64,000 nucleotides of DNA from Komagataeibacter medellinensis NBRC 3288. GTDB taxonomy: Bacteria; Pseudomonadota; Alphaproteobacteria; Acetobacterales; Acetobacteraceae. The DNA lies in contig NC_016027.1 in the NCBI RefSeq assembly GCF_000182745.2, positions 1,181,001-1,245,000 on the forward strand. Reading direction: 5' to 3'. The notes beneath the pieces are model-generated. The model was not told the origin of the DNA and searched no databases. It saw only the letters and a program-made list of their open reading frames with translations. The first letter of the stretch is position 1; each line of letters begins with the position of its first letter. Below are positions 1 to 9,243 of this stretch, one piece after another. Both the position numbers and the translations under genes were made by a program.

Positions 1-436
1 TGCCCTGCTGGCGGCACTGCGTGTGGCGGCAGCGGCCCCCGCCCTGCCACAGCCCGCCAGCCTGCCCGCGCGCAGCCATGTTCTGCTGTTTGGCGACGGG
101 CTTTACCCGACGGACGATCTGTCCGCCTTCCTGCGCGCGGCCCGGGCCCGGCAAGCCACCTGCACGCTGGTGGAAGTGATTGACCCGGCGGAAGCGCACC
201 TGCCCTACGAAGGCCATACCCGCTTTACCGGGCTGGAGGACGATACGACCCTGCAACTCAACGCCAGCGCCGACCTGCGCCAGACCTATGCCACGCTGTG
301 GGCGCGCCACCAGTCCACCCTGCGCGACCTGTGTCGGGCGGGCGGCGGCCCGATGATCCCGCATCTGACTGAACAGCCCCCCGAACAGGCGCTTCTTGCC
401 CTACATGCCCTGCCCGGCATGGGGGGGCGGCCATGA
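1..436 (+). CDS. DUF58 domain protein, C-terminal part (cut by window edge)
   Basis: The reading frame is open from base 2 to the TGA at 434-436, and the gene begins before the window. The visible part reads as the C-terminal end of a DUF58 protein: a hydrophobic strand (VLLFGDGL, then a D-rich turn) like a degenerate von Willebrand A fold, then a short Trp/His-containing helix and a Pro-rich tail. DUF58 proteins usually sit beside a MoxR AAA+ ATPase and Bat-type membrane proteins and are thought to act in envelope or protein-complex maturation. The stop overlaps the next start by four bases (ATGA, 433-436), so translation is probably coupled. Family assignment comes from this fragment plus context and is fairly sure; the exact role is unknown. 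Confidence 0.7.
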   Translation, partial: ALLAALRVAAAAPALPQPASLPARSHVLLFGDGLYPTDDLSAFLRAARARQATCTLVEVIDPAEAHLPYEGHTRFTGLEDDTTLQLNASADLRQTYATLWARHQSTLRDLCRAGGGPMIPHLTEQPPEQALLALHALPGMGGRP

Positions 437-3162
437 TGCTGCTCGCGCCATGGATGCTGCTGGGCCTGCTGGGCCTGCCGGTAGTATGGTGGCTGCTGCA
501 CGCGCTACCGCCGGCAGCGCGCTCGCAACCCTTTCCGCCCACCACCCTGCTGCGCGCGCTTGATGCCCCCCCGCCAGATGCCACATCCGCCCCACTGTGG
601 CGGCTGCTCCTGCGCTGCCTTGCCGTGGGGCTTGTGGTGCTGGGGCTGGCGCAGCCAGTATTTCCACGCGGGCAGGCCGGCATGGCGGATGCGGATTGCC
701 TGATCGTGGTGGATAATGGCTGGGCCGCGGCCGCAACGTGGCCCGCGCGCGTGCATGCGCTGGACAGCCTGCTCGACCATCTTGCCCGCACCGGGCACAG
801 CGCGCGCCTGCTGCTGACCGCGCGCGAGGATGCGCTGGCCTCCGTTACCGTCCAGCCCGCACGGCAGGCGCAGGTGCTGCGCGGCATGCTTGACCCGCTG
901 CTGCCCCGCGCATGGCCGGTGGACCGGGCTGCCGCCACGCAGGCGCTGGACCAACTTGCCCGGCAGGGCTGGCACGGACCGGTGGTCTATATATCGGATG
1001 GGCTGGCAACACCTGCCGATGGAGGCTTTGCCACCGCGCTGGCCGCGATCGGCCCGGTGCACGAGATGCAGATGCCGGATTCAGACATTACTCTGCTTGC
1101 CCCCGCAACCAATGGCGGCAATGGCCTGACGACCCGCCTGCAGGCGGTGCCCCGCGCCCATCCACGCACCTGGCAGCTCCGCCTTGAAACCGCGACCGGC
1201 GGCACTCTGGGCCTACTGCCCATAACCCTGGCAGCAGGGCAGGCGCATGCGGATATCACCCCCAAACTGCCCGCCGAACTGCGCAACAAGATCGATCACC
1301 TGTCACTTGATGGCATGGTGGGACCCGCGGGCATCCGCCTGCTTGATGAGCGTGAGCGCCAGCACCCGGTGGGGCTGATTGCCAATGCCGCGTCCGACAC
1401 ACCCCTCATGGGCAGCCTGTTCTACCTGCGCCGGGCGCTGCAACCCGTGGCCGAACTGCGTGAGGGCGATCTGAACGCACTGCTGGCCCGCCCACTTTCG
1501 GTCATCATTGCCCCCGATGGCACGCTGGGCAACCCGGACAGCCGCCGCAAGGTGGAAACGTGGGTGCGCGCGGGTGGCACGCTCATCCGCTTTGCAGGCC
1601 CGCTGCTCATCCAGGGACCAGACGCACCGGGGCAGGACCAGGCACATACGGATACACTGCTACCGGTGGCGCTGATGGGAGGTGAACGGGTGCTGGGAGG
1701 CACCATGTCATGGAGCAAACCCGAACACCTGGCTCCCTTTCCTGCCGCCTCCCCTTTCCATGACCTTGACATCCCTGCCGATGTTACGGTCTCGCGGCAG
1801 GTTCTGGCCCAGCCTTCCACCGATCTGGACAGCCATAGCTGGGCCCGGCTGACCGATGGCACGCCACTGGTCACCCACACCATGCTGGGGGCGGGACAGG
1901 TCGTGCTGTTCCATGTCACCAGCACGGCGGAATGGTCGAACCTGCCGCTGTCGGGTCTGTTCGTGAGCATGCTGACGCACCTGATCGACCAGGCATCGGG
2001 CATCGAGACACCGGCGGGCACCACCATGCTGGCCCCTTACATGGTACTGGATGGTGATGGGGCGCTGGTCTCGCCGCCAGCGGGGGCACAGGCGCTACGG
2101 GCCGATGCGTTTGGCCAGACCGCGCCCACGCCCGCGCACCCGCCGGGGCTGTACGGGCCACGCAACAGCAGGCGTGCGCTCAATCCGGGCGATGGCACAT
2201 CTGCCCTTGCCCCACAGGCCCCGATCGGCACCGTGTCCGACCTGCATGGGCAGGTGGCGGATATCGCCATCGGACCGCCGCTGTTGGTACTGGCTGTCCT
2301 TGCGCTGCTGGCTGATGGGGCGATCAGCGTGGTTCAGCGCGGGAGCCGGTGGCGCCGCGGGTTGGCGGCAGGGCTGGCATTGGCCTGCACGCTGGCCGCG
2401 CCCGCCCGTGCCGACGACATCCCGCCCGATGTGCCCCGCGCCGCGCTGGAAACACGGCTGGCCTATATCGTAACCGGGCATGACGAGACCGACAGCGTAT
2501 CGCGCGAAGGGCTGCAGGGCCTGTCCGACTATGTCAATGCCCGCACCTCCGCCGTGCTGGGCCATCCAGATGGTGTTGTGCCCGAGCATGATGATCTGTC
2601 CTACTATCCGCTCATCTACTGGCCGGTCACGGCCGATGCCACGACTACACCCGCGCGCACGGCGGCGCTGAACACCTACATGCGCCACGGCGGCATCCTG
2701 CTGATCGACGCGCAGGGCCAGGACCCGGCAACCGCGCCGGAAAACGCCAACGGCAACTATACCGGATCCGCCCCCGGCACGGCGGCGGCCCTGCGGCGGA
2801 TGACGGCGGGGCTGGACATCCCGCCACTGGCGCGCCTCGACAACCGCCATGTGCTGGCCCACACTTTCTACCTGCTGCACAACTTTCCCGGCCGGTATGA
2901 CGGCATGCCGGTCTGGGTGGCGCAGGAAGGTGACAGCACGAATGACGGGGTCAGCCCCGTCATTATCGGCAGCAACGACTGGGCGCATGCCTGGGCGGTG
3001 GATGATACGGGCAACACCCCGTATGCTCCTGTGCCCGACGGGGCGGAGCAGCGCGTACTGGCCTACCGCTTTGGCGTCAATGCCGTAATCTATGCGCTGA
3101 CGGGCAACTACAAGGCGGATCAGGTGCATGTGCCCGCCCTGCTCAAACGGCTGGGGGAATAA
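433..3162 (+). CDS. DUF4159 protein with BatA-like N-terminal domain
   Basis: A 909-residue membrane protein. Residues 1-75 hold two hydrophobic segments separated by a short loop (LAPWMLLGLLGLPVVWWLL, then LAVGLVVLGLAQPV), the layout of the aerotolerance-regulator (BatA) N-terminal domain. A degenerate VWA-like region follows. A membrane segment near residues 615-635 is followed by a short loop and a second hydrophobic stretch ending in ARAD, and then the C-terminal DUF4159 domain (about 680-905), which has a GATase-like fold. It overlaps the DUF58 gene by ATGA and lies four bases before the next gene, so the three form an operon. The DUF58/DUF4159/VWA set accompanies MoxR ATPases in many alphaproteobacteria. 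Function is not established; a periplasmic or envelope quality role is inference. Confidence 0.8.
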   Translation: MMLLAPWMLLGLLGLPVVWWLLHALPPAARSQPFPPTTLLRALDAPPPDATSAPLWRLLLRCLAVGLVVLGLAQPVFPRGQAGMADADCLIVVDNGWAAAATWPARVHALDSLLDHLARTGHSARLLLTAREDALASVTVQPARQAQVLRGMLDPLLPRAWPVDRAAATQALDQLARQGWHGPVVYISDGLATPADGGFATALAAIGPVHEMQMPDSDITLLAPATNGGNGLTTRLQAVPRAHPRTWQLRLETATGGTLGLLPITLAAGQAHADITPKLPAELRNKIDHLSLDGMVGPAGIRLLDERERQHPVGLIANAASDTPLMGSLFYLRRALQPVAELREGDLNALLARPLSVIIAPDGTLGNPDSRRKVETWVRAGGTLIRFAGPLLIQGPDAPGQDQAHTDTLLPVALMGGERVLGGTMSWSKPEHLAPFPAASPFHDLDIPADVTVSRQVLAQPSTDLDSHSWARLTDGTPLVTHTMLGAGQVVLFHVTSTAEWSNLPLSGLFVSMLTHLIDQASGIETPAGTTMLAPYMVLDGDGALVSPPAGAQALRADAFGQTAPTPAHPPGLYGPRNSRRALNPGDGTSALAPQAPIGTVSDLHGQVADIAIGPPLLVLAVLALLADGAISVVQRGSRWRRGLAAGLALACTLAAPARADDIPPDVPRAALETRLAYIVTGHDETDSVSREGLQGLSDYVNARTSAVLGHPDGVVPEHDDLSYYPLIYWPVTADATTTPARTAALNTYMRHGGILLIDAQGQDPATAPENANGNYTGSAPGTAAALRRMTAGLDIPPLARLDNRHVLAHTFYLLHNFPGRYDGMPVWVAQEGDSTNDGVSPVIIGSNDWAHAWAVDDTGNTPYAPVPDGAEQRVLAYRFGVNAVIYALTGNYKADQVHVPALLKRLGE

Positions 3163-3166
3163 GGGC

Positions 3167-5302
3167 ATGCCCGACCTGTCACGCCACATGGTGGCATTCA
3201 GCCCGCTTGTGCCCCTGTGGTGCCTGTGTGCACTGGTCGCCGCGATGACCGTGCTGGCGGTGCTGGGGCTTGCGCGCCGGGTGCGCGGCAGCGTGTGGCG
3301 TCTGCTGGCGGGGCTTGGCATTGTAGCGTGGCTGTTCAACCCCCAGCGCATTACCGAGACATGGCACCCCCTGCCCGAGACCGCGCTGATCGTGGTGGAT
3401 CAGTCAGGCTCCATGTCCGAACGCAGGCGGGCCGACATGGCGCGCAGTGCCGCCGAGCGCGTGCAGGCAGCCATGAACCGGGTGCCCGGCCTCGTACCGC
3501 GTATCGTGACACTGCGCGAAGCCCGGCATGGCGGTACAAGGCTGTTTGGCGCGCTGCAGCAGGCAGCGGCGGACATTCCGCCCGCCCGCCTGGCAGGCGC
3601 GGTGCTGATTACCGATGGCGAGGACCATGACGTACCCGCCAGCGTACCCGATATGCTCAACCCCGATAACGGCCACGGCCAGCGCACCATGCTGCCGCTG
3701 CATGTGCTGCTGACGGCAAGGGGAGAGGAAACCGACCGCCACCTGCGCGTACTACAGGCGCCCCCTTTCGCCATTGTGGGCAAGGACGTGACCATACAGG
3801 TGGAAATTGACGACCAGGGCACGCATACCATTCCGGGCGCGACCACCGAGCTTACGCTGACACAGGGCGATGGCACGACCTTCTCGCGCCCTGTCAGGAT
3901 CGGCCAGCCACAGGATATAACCCTGCCCGTGACCCATCCGGGCGAGATGCTGGTGGGCCTGTCCGCCCCGGAACTGCCCGGCGAGGTCTCGACGCGCAAC
4001 AACCATGATGTCATCCGCATCAACGGCGTGCGTGACCGGCTGCGTGTACTGCTGGTCTCGGGCACGCCCAATCAGGGCGAGCGTGTCTGGCGGCGGCTGC
4101 TCAAGGCCGACCCGTCGGTCGACCTGGTGCACTTCACGATCCTGCGCCCGCCCGACCGCGATGACGGCACGCCGCTGTCCGACCTCGCCCTCATTGCCTT
4201 TCCGGTCAATGAACTGTTCCAGCAGAAGATAGACCAGTTCGACCTGATCATCCTCGACGGGTTCGAGAACCGCGGTATCCTGCCCGAGGCCTATCTGCGC
4301 AACATCGTCAACCACATCCGTGCGGGCGGTGGGTTGCTGCTGATTGGCGGGCCGGAATTCCTTACCCCCGGCTCACTACAGGACACGGCGCTTTCGGACA
4401 TCCTGCCCGCGCATGTCACAACGAATGACGGCATGGCCGTGCGCCGCTTCCGCCCCGACCTGACCGAGACCGGCATGCGCCATCCCGTCACCTCCGGCCT
4501 GCCGGGTGCGCCCGAACACGCGGGCGCGCAGCCCGGCTGGGGGCCATGGTACCGCAGCCTGCGCACTGACAGCGCGGGCGGCGAGGTGCTGATGACAGGC
4601 CCCGACCACCAGCCCCTGCTGGTGCTGGACCACGCCGGCAAGGGGCGCGTGGCCTTTCTGCTGTCGGATCAGGCGTGGCTGTGGTCGCATGGCGAGGGAG
4701 GCGGCGGCCCACAGTCGGAACTGCTGCGGCGTATCTCGCACTGGCTGATGAAGGAGCCGGAACTGGAGGAAAACCAGCTGGAAGCCGAGATCACGGCGGG
4801 ACAGATGACTATTACCCGCCGCTCGGTTACCTCTGGCCCGCCCCCGGTCGTGCATGTCATCGCCCCCGACGGCACCAGCCAGACAGTCACGCTGGAGGTG
4901 GCGGGCAGTACCGGCCTTGCACGCGCGCGTATCCCCGCAGGGCTGGACGGGATATGGACCGTGCGTGACGGAACGGGGCACGAAGCCTTCGCCGCCCCGC
5001 GCACACAGGACCCGCTGGAGTTTGCCGACCTGCGGGCAACGGCATCGGTGCTGGCACCCATGGCGGCGGCAACAGGTGGCGGTGTGCACTGGCTGGGGGA
5101 TGACCCCCATGCTCCTTCCCTGCCGGAAATAACTATCGCAGGTGGGCGCAATGCCTCATCAGCCAGCCGGTTTGCCTTCCCCCCGCGTAACGCCCATGCC
5201 GTGGCGGGCCAGCAGACCAGCACCCTCTTGCCCACATGGGCCATGGCCGTGTTTGTAGGGCTGATGCTGCTTATGGCGTGGTGGCGGGAAAGCCGTTTCT
5301 GA
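3167..5302 (+). CDS. VWA/GATase-like membrane protein of the MoxR-DUF58 cluster
   Basis: A 711-residue protein. I chose the ATG at 3167, four bases after the DUF4159 stop, because the open frame upstream overlaps that gene without a ribosome site. Two N-terminal membrane helices (about 10-35 and 42-58) are followed by a von Willebrand A-type metal site, DQSGSMS (about residues 79-85), matching the DxSxS MIDAS motif, so this VWA domain looks able to bind a metal. The middle (about 295-470) resembles a glutamine-amidotransferase-like fold (LIILDGFENRG, then GGGLLLIGGPEF). A single C-terminal helix (about 686-704) re-anchors it. With the DUF58 and DUF4159 genes it forms an operon; its substrate is unknown. 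Confidence 0.75.
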   Translation: MPDLSRHMVAFSPLVPLWCLCALVAAMTVLAVLGLARRVRGSVWRLLAGLGIVAWLFNPQRITETWHPLPETALIVVDQSGSMSERRRADMARSAAERVQAAMNRVPGLVPRIVTLREARHGGTRLFGALQQAAADIPPARLAGAVLITDGEDHDVPASVPDMLNPDNGHGQRTMLPLHVLLTARGEETDRHLRVLQAPPFAIVGKDVTIQVEIDDQGTHTIPGATTELTLTQGDGTTFSRPVRIGQPQDITLPVTHPGEMLVGLSAPELPGEVSTRNNHDVIRINGVRDRLRVLLVSGTPNQGERVWRRLLKADPSVDLVHFTILRPPDRDDGTPLSDLALIAFPVNELFQQKIDQFDLIILDGFENRGILPEAYLRNIVNHIRAGGGLLLIGGPEFLTPGSLQDTALSDILPAHVTTNDGMAVRRFRPDLTETGMRHPVTSGLPGAPEHAGAQPGWGPWYRSLRTDSAGGEVLMTGPDHQPLLVLDHAGKGRVAFLLSDQAWLWSHGEGGGGPQSELLRRISHWLMKEPELEENQLEAEITAGQMTITRRSVTSGPPPVVHVIAPDGTSQTVTLEVAGSTGLARARIPAGLDGIWTVRDGTGHEAFAAPRTQDPLEFADLRATASVLAPMAAATGGGVHWLGDDPHAPSLPEITIAGGRNASSASRFAFPPRNAHAVAGQQTSTLLPTWAMAVFVGLMLLMAWWRESRF

Positions 5303-5416
5303 CGGAAAGATGATTAAAGATCGCATCCACCACAATTTTGCGCTAATCACCGATACTGGCTGGTGCCATGCGGCCGGTTCGCGTCGCAGGCTGAACGTTC
5401 ATTCTCGGGACAGGAC

Positions 5417-6013
5417 ATGATTTCCAGAGCCGGTATATATCTTCTTGTCGCCACCGTGCTTGCAGGCCTGCCCGTGCTGTGCATGCCCATTCACATGGCC
5501 CACGCACAGGATGCCGATGAGGCGGAAGCCGAGGCTGATGCCGCCGAGGCCTCAAAAAAGGCCGAGGCCCGCCGCGCCGCCAAAGCGGCCGCGCCTCCTG
5601 CCGCTCTGCCCGGCGCTGAATCGCGTGAGGAAGAGCACGGCCACGCCAGCGCTGACATGAACCCGACCGACGCCCTGTTCGATGCCATAAACCGTGGCAG
5701 CCTAGGTGCCGCAAAGGAAGCCCTGAACCGGGGTGCCGACATGACCGGCCATAACGTGCTGGGCCAGACACCGCTGGATATGGCGATCGACCTGAACCGC
5801 AACGACATCACCTTCCTGCTGTTGTCGATGCGCACCTTCTCGGATTCTGACCCGCATTTCGCTTCCACCAGCCTGGCGGAAGACGATGCCGATGCCGCCC
5901 CGCCGCCTGTCGGTTCACACCACACCACCGCCACCACCATCGACAGACGTTATGATGCATCCGGCGGCCATGCCGAGCCCTCCATTGGCTTTCTGGGCTT
6001 TGGTGGCAGCTAG
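5417..6013 (+). CDS. Secreted ankyrin-repeat protein
   Basis: A 198-residue protein. I chose the ATG at 5417 because an AGGA lies just upstream and a good signal peptide follows (hydrophobic core ending ...HMAHA, cleavage near residue 30). After an Ala/Glu/Lys-rich linker come about two ankyrin repeats (residues 80-140), with the typical wording of DALFDAINRGSLGAA and GQTPLDMAIDLN. The C terminus is His/Thr/Gly rich and looks disordered. The protein is probably periplasmic and may act as a binding partner in protein complexes. It lies 114 bases after the VWA gene in the same direction and may belong to that envelope cluster, but the gap could hold its own promoter. Its stop codon is shared with the start of the repeat at 6011. 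Confidence 0.6.
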   Translation: MISRAGIYLLVATVLAGLPVLCMPIHMAHAQDADEAEAEADAAEASKKAEARRAAKAAAPPAALPGAESREEEHGHASADMNPTDALFDAINRGSLGAAKEALNRGADMTGHNVLGQTPLDMAIDLNRNDITFLLLSMRTFSDSDPHFASTSLAEDDADAAPPPVGSHHTTATTIDRRYDASGGHAEPSIGFLGFGGS

Positions 6014-6116
6014 AGCATATCCAGTTTGAATGGACACATTCGAACTGGTGAAGATGCTCGATAAACAATGAGTTAGAGAAATTTCACTGAGCCAGAGTTC
6101 AGTGGAATTGCTCTAG
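6011..6116. repeat. Two-hairpin intergenic repeat (REP/MITE-like) with inverted ends
   Basis: The 105-base gap between two converging genes is almost wholly palindromic. Hairpin 1: arms 6021-6032 and 6037-6048 (CCAGTTTGAATG with CATTCGAACTGG, one mismatch) around GACA, flanked by GAGCAT/ATGCTC at 6013-6018 and 6054-6059. Hairpin 2: arms 6074-6090 and 6099-6115, with 15 of 17 bases paired. The outer ends are TAGAGCA and TGCTCTA, so the whole unit has terminal inverted repeats. No U-run follows either hairpin. It could end transcription of both genes, and it has the build of a dispersed REP-type or miniature element, but copy number cannot be judged from one example. Confidence 0.6.
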
Positions 6117-6124
6117 GTCGCGCA

Positions 6125-7417
6125 TCAGGCTCCGGGGCCAATATCCAGGCTGGCCTCGATCGCCCTGATTTCCGCCACGATCTCATCAGCCGTACGCGTG
6201 CCGCATGTCCGGGTCTGGGTAAGCAGGATGAACTCCACCGTCTTGGGCCGCGCGGAATGGCGCTGACGGCTTACGCGATAACGCTTGTAGCCGCGCGTAA
6301 AAACCTGCACCTGACCCCGCTCGCAGTTGGCACGCACCATGTCAGCCAGCGGTATGAAGCCATCCGTACTGTAACTAGTGGCGATCCAGCGCGTATCGAG
6401 CACGGACAGCAACTGCTGGTAGGCCGCAAGCGCCAGGACGCGATGGTTGTAGGCACTGCGCCGCGCGCTGCGCCAGTCCTGCCTTATGGCCGACTTGTCC
6501 CGCCCCGTGATCTTGGGGGCAAGGCAGGGCTGGTCCCACAAGGTTATGGTGTTGAGCACATGATAATTCGCACCATAGGGATGCTGGTTGTACGGCGGAT
6601 CGATGTAAGCAATGGCATTGTCCGCCATCACCAGCCCGGCAAGATTGGCGGCAAGATCCTGTGCGTCCATGCGCAGGACATGGTTGTCACGCCCGTTATC
6701 GATAAAGCGGGCCGGGCGAAGTTGCAGGTCAGCCGCGATGCGGTAGAGGGCAGTGCCAGTCCGGCCGCCCCACCCCCGGTGAAATCCCTTGAACAGCCCA
6801 CTGGTATTGCTGTTGTAACTGGCGCTGTACAGTAAGGGGGCCAGCAGGCTGGCCTTCTGTCCCACCGTCAGTAGGCCATCGTGCTCCCAGCGCACAATCC
6901 GCTCGCGGATGGCGTCAATCCGCATGCCATTCTTGCGCATATAGAACATCCGGTCGCGCGCAATATCGTAATGCACATCATCATCCGGGCACAGATGACG
7001 GGTCACCCACCCTTCCACCGGGGATAAGGCGTTGAGTTCGGCCACGACCTGTGCGTAACTGCGACCGCCATAGAACCAGGGGGCCGTCTGCATGCCCACA
7101 TGGCAGTAATTGAGCACCTCGCTATAAGGTTCCCAATCATTGGCCAACACGCGAAAGCCCAGACGCTTGGCCAGGCGGGAGACCACGCCGGTACCAGCAA
7201 ACAGGTCAATGAAGTCTGTCCGGGCCGGGTCCGCCCCTGTGGCGGCAATGGCCTGGGCGATCAGGCCCAGCAGCTTGCGCTTGTTGCCAATATAGGGGAT
7301 CAGCTGGCTGAACAGGTACTCATCAGTCAACACGGCAGAATGGCGCGCGGCATGCCATTCCATTGCTTCCATGGCGGCCATGCCATGCGCCCCGTCAAGG
7401 GCGGGGCGGCGGTTCAT
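6125..7417 (-). CDS. D12-class adenine-specific DNA methyltransferase
   Basis: A 430-residue N6-adenine DNA methyltransferase of the D12 (alpha) class. AdoMet-binding motif X is PYIGNKRKLL (41-50), motif I is DLFAGTG (71-77) and catalytic motif IV is DPPYNQ (273-278), in the motif order expected for this class. The YIGNK wording is closer to M.FokI-like D12 enzymes than to Dam. The first ~25 residues, Met- and Ala-rich, may not be translated; internal ATGs at 7381, 7372 and 7363 are possible starts. It starts 38 bases after the ccrM stop in the same direction, so it is probably the last gene of an rnhB-ccrM operon. No restriction endonuclease gene is next to it, so it looks solitary. The recognition sequence is unknown. 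Confidence 0.88.
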   Translation of the reverse strand: MNRRPALDGAHGMAAMEAMEWHAARHSAVLTDEYLFSQLIPYIGNKRKLLGLIAQAIAATGADPARTDFIDLFAGTGVVSRLAKRLGFRVLANDWEPYSEVLNYCHVGMQTAPWFYGGRSYAQVVAELNALSPVEGWVTRHLCPDDDVHYDIARDRMFYMRKNGMRIDAIRERIVRWEHDGLLTVGQKASLLAPLLYSASYNSNTSGLFKGFHRGWGGRTGTALYRIAADLQLRPARFIDNGRDNHVLRMDAQDLAANLAGLVMADNAIAYIDPPYNQHPYGANYHVLNTITLWDQPCLAPKITGRDKSAIRQDWRSARRSAYNHRVLALAAYQQLLSVLDTRWIATSYSTDGFIPLADMVRANCERGQVQVFTRGYKRYRVSRQRHSARPKTVEFILLTQTRTCGTRTADEIVAEIRAIEASLDIGPGA

Positions 7418-7455
7418 GCCTCCATTGTCCTGACTGCCCTGCTCTCATTGCCGAT

Positions 7456-8559
7456 TCAGGATGCGACGGCCGCCTGTTCCGCACGGATATCACCACGCAG
7501 CACGTCAAGCTGCACCAGTTCGCCCTCACGCTCGAAATACCAGAACGTCCAGCCATTGCATGATGGCGCATTGGTCAACTGCGCGCCCATCTTGTGAATG
7601 GAGCCACGATGCCGCCCGCTGACCAGCGTGCCATCGGGCGAGACCGTGGCGCGCACACGCTTCTGCCGGTCCATTAGTACAGTGCCCGCAGGCACCATGC
7701 CGCGTTCCACCAACAGGCCAAAGGGCACGCGCGGGCTTTCGCGCCGGGCGGGCGTGGTCTGCACACTGTCCAGCGGCAGGGGTTTTTCGCGTCGGGCGCG
7801 GCCGATCGCGGCCTCTGCATAATCAGGATGGCGTTCAATGCCAATAAAGCGCCGACGCAGCCTGCGCGCCATGGCGGTGGTGGTACCGGTGCCGGTAAAG
7901 GGGTCCAGCACCACGTCATCCACATTGGTTGACGCTACCAGCACACGGTGCAGCAGACTTTCGGGCTTCTGGGTGGGGTGCAGTTTCAGGCCATGTTCAT
8001 TACGCAACCGCTCACCACCGGTGCATAGCGGCAGATACCAGTCCGAGCGCATCTGCACATCATCATTCAGCGCCTTCATGGCCTGGTAATTGAAGCGATA
8101 GCGGCTATCCGGCCCACGCGCCGCCCAGATCAGCGTTTCATGCGCGTTGGTAAAGCGGCGGCCCCGGAAATTGGGCATGGGGTTGGACTTGCGCCAGATC
8201 ACATCATTCAGGATCCAGAATCCCAGATCCTGCAGGATCGCGCCGATGCGGAAGATGTTGTGGTAGGAACCAATCACCCAGATCGTCCCATCCTTGCGCA
8301 GCAGGCGCCGTGCTTCGGTCAGCCACGCGCGAGTGAAGGCATCATAAGCCTGCAGGTCGGTGAATTTGTCCCAGTCATCATCCACACCATCAACGATGCT
8401 GTCATCGGGACGGCGCAGTTCACCGCGCAACTGAAGGTTGTATGGCGGATCAGCAAACACGCAGTCGATCGAAGCCGCCGGCAACGTCTTCATCATATCG
8501 ATACAGTCGCCCCGCAGCACCTGATCCAGGGGCAATTCCATCATAACCGCACCGCTCAT
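7456..8559 (-). CDS. ccrM: CcrM-type cell-cycle DNA methyltransferase (GANTC)
   Basis: A 367-residue beta-class N6-adenine methyltransferase: DPPYN (37-41) precedes the AdoMet motif DPFTGTGTT (219-227). The C-terminal 80 residues form the RAMA domain found in CcrM ([15 protein letters not shown], ending with an NGWTFWYFE stretch). CcrM enzymes methylate GANTC and act once per cell cycle in alphaproteobacteria. The ATG at 8559 overlaps the rnhB stop (ATGA, 8556-8559), so the two are translationally coupled; a longer open frame exists upstream but lies inside rnhB. Length fits the family (about 360). Five GANTC sites upstream of the operon suggest feedback by methylation (inference). Confidence 0.95.
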   Translation of the reverse strand: MSGAVMMELPLDQVLRGDCIDMMKTLPAASIDCVFADPPYNLQLRGELRRPDDSIVDGVDDDWDKFTDLQAYDAFTRAWLTEARRLLRKDGTIWVIGSYHNIFRIGAILQDLGFWILNDVIWRKSNPMPNFRGRRFTNAHETLIWAARGPDSRYRFNYQAMKALNDDVQMRSDWYLPLCTGGERLRNEHGLKLHPTQKPESLLHRVLVASTNVDDVVLDPFTGTGTTTAMARRLRRRFIGIERHPDYAEAAIGRARREKPLPLDSVQTTPARRESPRVPFGLLVERGMVPAGTVLMDRQKRVRATVSPDGTLVSGRHRGSIHKMGAQLTNAPSCNGWTFWYFEREGELVQLDVLRGDIRAEQAAVAS

Positions 8560-9221
8560 GAATTGTTCAGCATGATGGCTGCTCCGCGCTTGGGGGGGGA
8601 AGAAGGAGGAACGGCGGCCTGAAGGATCCGGCGCACCGTGCCGAAGGCTGCGCGGTGGTGGGGGCTTGCCCCGCGTGCCATCAGGCCCGAACGATGAATG
8701 GCGGTACCGTAGCCCGCGTTGCGTTCCCACCCGTAATCGGGCCAGCGCCGCGCAAGGCGGGTCATGAGCCGGTCACGGATGACTTTGGCCACAACGGACG
8801 CGGCCGAGATGGACAGGCTGATGGCATCCCCCCCCACGATGCATTGCGCCGGGCACCCGAAATCGGGCGCGGCGTTGCCATCGACAAGGACCAGTTCGGG
8901 GAGGTTGGGCAGGCGCCCCACCGCGCGCTGCATGGCAAGCCATGAGGCACGCAGGATGTTGTACCGCGCAATTTCAGCCACGGAGGCAGCCCCCACGCCG
9001 ATCAGAATGCCGGGGGTAGTGTGCAGCAGGTCGTACAACTGTTGCCGAACCGCAGGCCTGAGCTTTTTTGAATCGTCAAGCCTGTCAGCCAGCACGCCGG
9101 GCACGCTGCCGGGAAACATGACCGCCGCCGCGACGACCGGCCCGGCCAGCGGGCCGCGACCAACTTCGTCAACACCGGCAACCCGTCCCCCATGCGCGTA
9201 CTCAAGCGTGTAATCGGGCAT
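8556..9221 (-). CDS. rnhB: Ribonuclease HII
   Basis: A 221-residue RNase HII, which removes ribonucleotides and RNA primers from RNA-DNA hybrids. The family signature [16 protein letters not shown] (residues 14-29, with the metal-binding Asp18-Glu19), DDSKKL (49-54) and the DGN motif (Asp114) are all present, as is the [14 protein letters not shown] stretch (137-150). It is the first gene of the rnhB-ccrM-D12 methyltransferase operon; rnhB next to ccrM is a familiar alphaproteobacterial pairing. An AAGGA lies about 7 bases before the ATG at 9221. Confidence 0.95.
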   Translation of the reverse strand: MPDYTLEYAHGGRVAGVDEVGRGPLAGPVVAAAVMFPGSVPGVLADRLDDSKKLRPAVRQQLYDLLHTTPGILIGVGAASVAEIARYNILRASWLAMQRAVGRLPNLPELVLVDGNAAPDFGCPAQCIVGGDAISLSISAASVVAKVIRDRLMTRLARRWPDYGWERNAGYGTAIHRSGLMARGASPHHRAAFGTVRRILQAAVPPSSPPKRGAAIMLNNS

Positions 9222-9243
9222 CCATTCCTTCCTGACCAGATGC

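Noticed and set aside
2095-3351. Long minus-strand open frame (418 codons) opposite the DUF4159 gene
   Set aside because: It is a high-GC antisense shadow: His/Arg/Gly-rich composition, no ribosome site, no recognisable domain, and fully covered by a convincing plus-strand gene.
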